Origin: Fibrobacter succinogenes
GTDB taxonomy: Bacteria > Fibrobacterota > Fibrobacteria > Fibrobacterales > Fibrobacteraceae
DNA length: 64,000 bases
Reading direction: 5' to 3'
Assembly: GCA_902756345.1 (NCBI GenBank)
Contig: CACVQR010000009.1
Span: 1 to 64,000 of the forward strand
Shown: piece by piece, positions 60,325 through 64,000 of the stretch
Numbering within the stretch: the stretch's first letter is position 1
Layout of the letters: each line of letters starts with the position of its first letter
Position numbers and translations under genes: made by a program
Notes under the pieces: generated by a model
What the model was told of the DNA's origin: nothing
Seen by the model: only the letters and a program-made list of their open reading frames with translations
The model's database searches: none

Positions 60325-62436
60325 TTAGTGATTCATCACCTTGAAGATGTACTTTCCTTTTGGCAGTCCCTGCAGCGACACTTCAGATTCCATGCGCACA
60401 GTCTTTCGAGCCATCAGCTGACCCATCGGGTTCATCACGAAGACTTCGTAATTGCCAGGACGATCAAAATGGAGGGTGTAGCCCAAAGCATTTGCAGTCA
60501 ATTTATAGCCGGTTTTCAAAGACTTTGCCTGAGCGAGAGCCGTCGAAATTTCGCTGGAACTGGAAACTTCAGCGATGCTGGAACTAGATTCTTCCGGAGC
60601 CGCGCTAGAACTAGATGCCGGCGGATTCACGCTAGAACTAGATACCGGCGGTTCAGCAATTTTTCCGAAGCGGATGTTGCCCACCAGCACTTCGCCGCTC
60701 ATGCCGCTACCCGTGAGGTAGATGTCCTTGACGCCCGAAAGCTTCTTGGTGGCAGAGCAGTTCACTTCGGTCCAGGCGCCGTTTGCGCAGCTCGAAGGAA
60801 CAGTGCACTTGGAAAGTTCCGTACCCGAAGCAGAACCCTCGCGGATGCTGAGCGTCCCGCCGCTGCACTGCTGCAGTTCGACCTTGACTTCGGTGCTCTT
60901 GATAGAATCCGTCACCACGTTTTCGAAGATGGCGTAGCCACCGTTCTTGACGGCAAGCTTGTCGTCCTTGGTGAGACGCACCTTGATTCCGTTATCGAAT
61001 CCGTTGCCCGGAATGGTATCGCGAATCACGCGCAAGAAGTCGATGCGGTCCAGTTCCGCAAAATTCTGGTCGGGTTCCACCTCGATAAAGTTGCCGCCGC
61101 GCTTGAGCTTTGCAGGCACCATCGCCACGGACTTTTCGGGGAAACTGCCCCAGGCGCCCGTCTTCGGGAGTTTCACCGTCTGCGCCTTTCCATTCACCGT
61201 TACTTTATGTGTAGCATCATTATCGCCGCCGTTCGCGTAACGGTAACGCATAATGTAGTCGCCCGCCTGCATAATGTTCATCGGCAAGCGAATCTTGGAA
61301 CCCTTCGTATTGATGTAGCCCACGTATTCGCCGTTCGAGGCTTCCTTCGTGTAATTGAAGGTCAGGTCATCCGTCGCACCGCGTGTCATAATGCCGTGTT
61401 CCGCCTCGGCACTCAGGTAGCGTCCGAGGAAGGGCTGCCCCATTTCGGGCCAGTTGTCGTCGGTAAACACCAGGTCGCGAATGTGGATGTGGTTGAACTT
61501 GTCGCCGGTCAGGTCGTAGTAATGGTGCACGAAGCGGATGCGGTTTAGGTCCTTGAAAGCCTCACCGCCGCCCGGGCCCACGTAACGGCTGTATCGCTGC
61601 ATCAAGATGGTTCCGCCACCCTTGTTGAGTTCCTTGCCGCTGCGGTCCTTGTAGGTTCCGTTCACCTTGTCGGCGCGGCCCATGGCCGTCTTGTAAGTGG
61701 TCTGTTCGATTTCATTACCTTGTTTGCAACATACGTCCCAAGCCGTGAACAAGAAATACTGCCCGCCGTGCTCGATGAGGCTCGGGCCTTCGATACCCGT
61801 ACCACCGCGCGTCGCAATCTGGTAGTTCGTCTTGTCGTCGCTCGCCTGCTTGCCCGTCTTGGGGTCCAGCTTGATCAAGCGGATACCGCCCGCGTTCCAC
61901 GAACCGTACGTCATCCAGTACTGGCCATCGGGAGTCACCACCACGTCGGCATCAATCGCGTTGTAGTTGTTGCTGTTCGTGGTGCGCGTCACCTCACCCT
62001 GGTCCGTCCAACCCTTTGCCGGATCCGAGAAGTTCAGGTTCGCGTTCGTCGCGACACCGATTGCAGAAGTGCGCTGACCAAAAACGGAGCCGCAGTAGAA
62101 CACGCCGTACTGGTTATTGAAATGGAACAGGTCAGGAGCCCAGATGCCGTCAGTCCTTCCGCCCACGGCATTCTTGAGCCACTGCGGGCTGTCGTTGAAG
62201 ATTTGCCCCTTCGCGCTCCACTTGACCATGTCCGTCGAGGTCCACATTGCCAGGTTGTTATTCGTGGACATAAGGATGTAGCCATTCTCGTCCCTGTACA
62301 TGGAAGGGTCATGGCCCCCTTGGCGCACGTCAGTTGCATACCACGACTGGGCGAACGCACCTTGGCCCGCAAAAGCGAGCGTGAAAATTGCCGCGGACAC
62401 CACTCCGCGAGAATTCAATCCCATCACACCAAACAT
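60325..62436 (-). CDS. GH43 family glycosidase with two CBM6/35-like domains and sorting tail
   Basis: A 703-residue secreted protein with a signal (about 1-30, AFAQ), a GH43 propeller (about 35-335; GGHDPSMYRDENGYI with the base Asp, GIWAPDLFHFNNQYGVFY, NAIDADVVVTPDGQYWMTYGSW, GIEGPSLIEHGGQYFLF with the acid Glu), a CBM35/CBM6-like jelly-roll (about 355-490, YLSAEAEHGIMTRG ... ELDRIDFLRVI), a second such domain with a disulfide-type Cys set (about 500-620), a Ser-rich linker and a tail (YEVFVMNPMGQLMA ... GKYIFKVMN). Arabinan-type activity is likely. AGGGAG precedes ATG 62436. It heads the operon of three GH43 genes and the 28-aa peptide. Confidence 0.9.
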   Translation of the reverse strand: MFGVMGLNSRGVVSAAIFTLAFAGQGAFAQSWYATDVRQGGHDPSMYRDENGYILMSTNNNLAMWTSTDMVKWSAKGQIFNDSPQWLKNAVGGRTDGIWAPDLFHFNNQYGVFYCGSVFGQRTSAIGVATNANLNFSDPAKGWTDQGEVTRTTNSNNYNAIDADVVVTPDGQYWMTYGSWNAGGIRLIKLDPKTGKQASDDKTNYQIATRGGTGIEGPSLIEHGGQYFLFTAWDVCCKQGNEIEQTTYKTAMGRADKVNGTYKDRSGKELNKGGGTILMQRYSRYVGPGGGEAFKDLNRIRFVHHYYDLTGDKFNHIHIRDLVFTDDNWPEMGQPFLGRYLSAEAEHGIMTRGATDDLTFNYTKEASNGEYVGYINTKGSKIRLPMNIMQAGDYIMRYRYANGGDNDATHKVTVNGKAQTVKLPKTGAWGSFPEKSVAMVPAKLKRGGNFIEVEPDQNFAELDRIDFLRVIRDTIPGNGFDNGIKVRLTKDDKLAVKNGGYAIFENVVTDSIKSTEVKVELQQCSGGTLSIREGSASGTELSKCTVPSSCANGAWTEVNCSATKKLSGVKDIYLTGSGMSGEVLVGNIRFGKIAEPPVSSSSVNPPASSSSAAPEESSSSIAEVSSSSEISTALAQAKSLKTGYKLTANALGYTLHFDRPGNYEVFVMNPMGQLMARKTVRMESEVSLQGLPKGKYIFKVMNH

Positions 62437-62445
62437 TTTATCTCC

Positions 62446-62458
62446 CTTTTTACTATAA
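62446..62458. promoter_or_regulatory. CTTTTTACTATAA box shared with GH53 leader
   Basis: 13-bp identity with 56840-56852. On the minus strand it reads TTATAGTAAAAAG and lies just before the ribosome binding site. Confidence 0.45.
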
Positions 62459-62472
62459 GGTTTGCTACTTTA

Positions 62473-62501
62473 AATATACGCTAGTTTTTATTAAAAGTCA
62501 A
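62473..62501 (-). promoter_or_regulatory. Promoter of the GH43 operon
   Basis: TTGACT (62501-62496), 17 bases, TATATT (62478-62473). The -35 context AACTATTGACTTTTAAT is the same as at 40196. Confidence 0.8.
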
Positions 62502-62555
62502 TAGTTTTTACGCAATTTCAAACTAAACGATGTAATTTTTACAATACTTTAATTA

Positions 62556-62570
62556 AAAAAAGTCCACATT
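62556..62570. promoter_or_regulatory. AAAAAGTCCACATT element 59 bp upstream of the -35
   Basis: AGTCCACA begins at 62561, exactly 59 bases before the -35, identical in sequence and distance to the copy at 40256. Confidence 0.55.
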
Positions 62571-62581
62571 TTGCAGAAATA

Positions 62582-62592
62582 CCCCCCCCCCC
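62582..62592. repeat. Homopolymer tract C11
   Basis: Eleven C in a row between the LamG lipoprotein stop and the GH43 promoter region. Such tracts slip easily in replication or sequencing. Confidence 0.9.
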
Positions 62593-62614
62593 GAAGGGCG
62601 CCTTAAGCACCCGT

Positions 62615-64000
62615 TTATTCCTTTATAACCGCATATTGCAGGGCGTAGAAGAGCCGCATCCAGTTGTTGGACTGCGTACCGTCGAAGAAGAACACCTCGT
62701 CAATACCGCCGCGAAGCCCGCCGTAGCCGATTGAGGGGTTGAATGCAGCCGCAAAGCCCTCGCCCGAATCGAACTGCCTGGATTCCAGCAGCGTTCCGTC
62801 GATGAACGTGGTCACGCTATCGCCATGAATCTTGAACGAGTAGTTATGCCAGGTTCCGTCGAGCACCCCGTTCGCACGCCCCACGACCGTGTTGTAGACA
62901 CCCGTGCGCGTATCGAGCCTGAGGTTCACCGCACCCGATGTTCCGCGCTTCTGCAGGGTGAAACCCACGCTGTCTTTCTTGGCCGAAATAATTTGTGCGT
63001 ACTCGTCCACCTGCATAGAATCGATATTGAACCAGATGGAGAGCCCCATGTAGTAGCCGTCTTCGGAGAAGGGCTTGAAATCGGGAATGTAAAACCAGTT
63101 GTCGATAGAATCCACCCAGCGGGAACGGCCCAAAAGATCCTTCTTATCTTTGAACCTAGCGTAAGCGGAATCGGAAATTTCCGCATCGGAGAAATGGTTT
63201 CTGTAGGTACCCAACTGCAATTGCAGATTGTTATCTTCGACACACTTATCTATAATTCTGAATTTGAGTTTTCCCGTTCCAGAAAATTTCACCGCAGGAG
63301 CCTTGCCCCAATACAACACGCTATCGGCATAGTAATCACGTTCGCTCGCTTCCAGCTTGATAAGGTTATCTTCCGCATCAAGCAAGCAAGGATTGTCAAG
63401 CGATGCCGGCAAGAATATCGGGAACGGGATATCGATAAAAATTTCGTCCGTCTTGGCCAAATCTTCAAATCCTTCGGGCAAGGCTACCTCCACACTGTCA
63501 AGGTCGCCTACATAAGAACTCGATATGAATATCGGCGTTTCAGATAAATTCCACTGTCTAAAATCTTCCTTAAAGCCATTGGACAATCCACGTTCATTCG
63601 ACACCCTTCTAATACTCAGCTGGTTGTAGAATCCCCCCGGAACGCCCTCAATCTTCGTCACACCTTTTAAAACATCCTCAGCCGACACCACCTTCGTTGC
63701 AAAATAATTGGTTTCGTGAAGCGTATCGCCATTCAGTTCCCTTTCGGAGCGCATCATCGAAAGGGTATCACCTTCGGCCATTTCGAAAGATTCTATAAAG
63801 AAGTAAAATTGGGCATCACCTTCACGCACAGGAGTAATGTCAATGGCAATGGGCCTCGCACCGTCAGAATCGATATAGTAGGATTTTTCCTCTTCGATAT
63901 AGAACGAAAGTTTATGTTTCTTGGTTTCGCCGTTCGGCGACGTCACCAGCAAGGAATCATAGTGGCCGTAAGGTATAAACGCAAGCAAGGCGGTCCCAGA
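62615..64000 (-). CDS. LamG-domain protein, probable lipoprotein paired with a regulator (5' end outside window)
   Basis: The frame is open to the right edge; at least 461 residues are visible and the N-terminus is missing. Visible parts are an Ig-like/strand-rich N-terminal region (ALLAFIPYGHYDSLLVTSPNG), a central region with a DUF2341-like layout (ILPASLDNPCLLDAEDNLIKLEA) and a C-terminal LamG domain (about the last 220 residues: GYYMGLSIWFNIDSMQ, SFKIHGDSVTTFIDGTLLES, GYGGLRGGIDEVFFFDG). The layout is that of the lipoprotein at 50594, so a TIGR02147 partner may lie beyond 64000. It precedes the GH43 operon, separated by a C11 tract. Confidence 0.8.
   Translation of the reverse strand, partial: SGTALLAFIPYGHYDSLLVTSPNGETKKHKLSFYIEEEKSYYIDSDGARPIAIDITPVREGDAQFYFFIESFEMAEGDTLSMMRSERELNGDTLHETNYFATKVVSAEDVLKGVTKIEGVPGGFYNQLSIRRVSNERGLSNGFKEDFRQWNLSETPIFISSSYVGDLDSVEVALPEGFEDLAKTDEIFIDIPFPIFLPASLDNPCLLDAEDNLIKLEASERDYYADSVLYWGKAPAVKFSGTGKLKFRIIDKCVEDNNLQLQLGTYRNHFSDAEISDSAYARFKDKKDLLGRSRWVDSIDNWFYIPDFKPFSEDGYYMGLSIWFNIDSMQVDEYAQIISAKKDSVGFTLQKRGTSGAVNLRLDTRTGVYNTVVGRANGVLDGTWHNYSFKIHGDSVTTFIDGTLLESRQFDSGEGFAAAFNPSIGYGGLRGGIDEVFFFDGTQSNNWMRLFYALQYAVIKE

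Noticed and set aside
62582..62592. Phase-variable switch at the C11 tract
   Set aside because: The tract is intergenic and not within a start region or reading frame; there is no evidence for switching from one sequence.
1..64000. CRISPR arrays, tRNA genes, insertion sequences, integrases
   Set aside because: I looked for regularly spaced repeats, cloverleaf sequences and transposase-like proteins and saw none.

Overview
The window looks like a Fibrobacter chromosome (phylum Fibrobacterota). I infer this from gene content, not from a database match. It has three copies of the Fibrobacter-type TIGR02147 regulator family, many secreted CAZymes with poly-serine linkers (SSSS repeats) and short C-terminal tails of the type IX sorting kind, and many lipoproteins whose first domain begins with an 'AG.V' Ig-like repeat.

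Region 1 (1-14200) is mostly core. It holds the 5' end of a 16S rRNA gene on the minus strand with its promoter, then miaA, a divergent polysaccharide deacetylase, pdxJ, truA, a membrane protein, a GAF/GGDEF-like protein with a degenerate active site but an intact I-site, a radical SAM/DUF2344 fusion, a small outer-membrane barrel, a LOG-family hydrolase, a Ser/Thr kinase and a multi-pass membrane protein.

Region 2 (14300-29530) is a cellulose/mannan/ester module. It contains a PL1 lyase, an operon of TIGR02147 regulator, lipoprotein and GH5 cellulase, a second TIGR02147-lipoprotein pair, a GH26 mannanase with CBM35, an SGNH esterase, and a two-gene operon of a SUMF1-like lipoprotein and a histidine-phosphatase lipoprotein.

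Region 3 (29535-62440) is largely a pectin side-chain and backbone degradation locus, nearly all on the minus strand: GH43 arabinanase, PL11 and two PL1 (40137 down to 29535); an AT-rich island of unknown lipoproteins with an acetyltransferase remnant (40300-43200); a CotH protein; an HEGIH/DUF4859 protein; PL9 and PL1; a third regulator-lipoprotein pair; then GH43, GH43, GH43, a 28-residue membrane peptide, GH53 and PL9. A fourth LamG lipoprotein runs off the right edge. Together these would attack homogalacturonan, rhamnogalacturonan I, arabinan and galactan, plus cellulose and mannan.

The most interesting signals are regulatory. (a) TIGR02147 regulators are paired repeatedly with surface lipoproteins carrying carbohydrate-binding-like C-terminal domains. 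(b) Several families of inverted repeats sit at fixed distances from recognisable promoters: TGTTGACA-N4-TGTCCACA exactly 40 bp before the -10 at two promoters, AGTCCACATT exactly 59 bp before the -35 at two others, and GTTGTC-N4-GACAAC in five intergenic regions. (c) Terminator-like hairpins lie between some of these palindromes and the start codons. All coordinates, motif spacings and residue numbers were read by hand.
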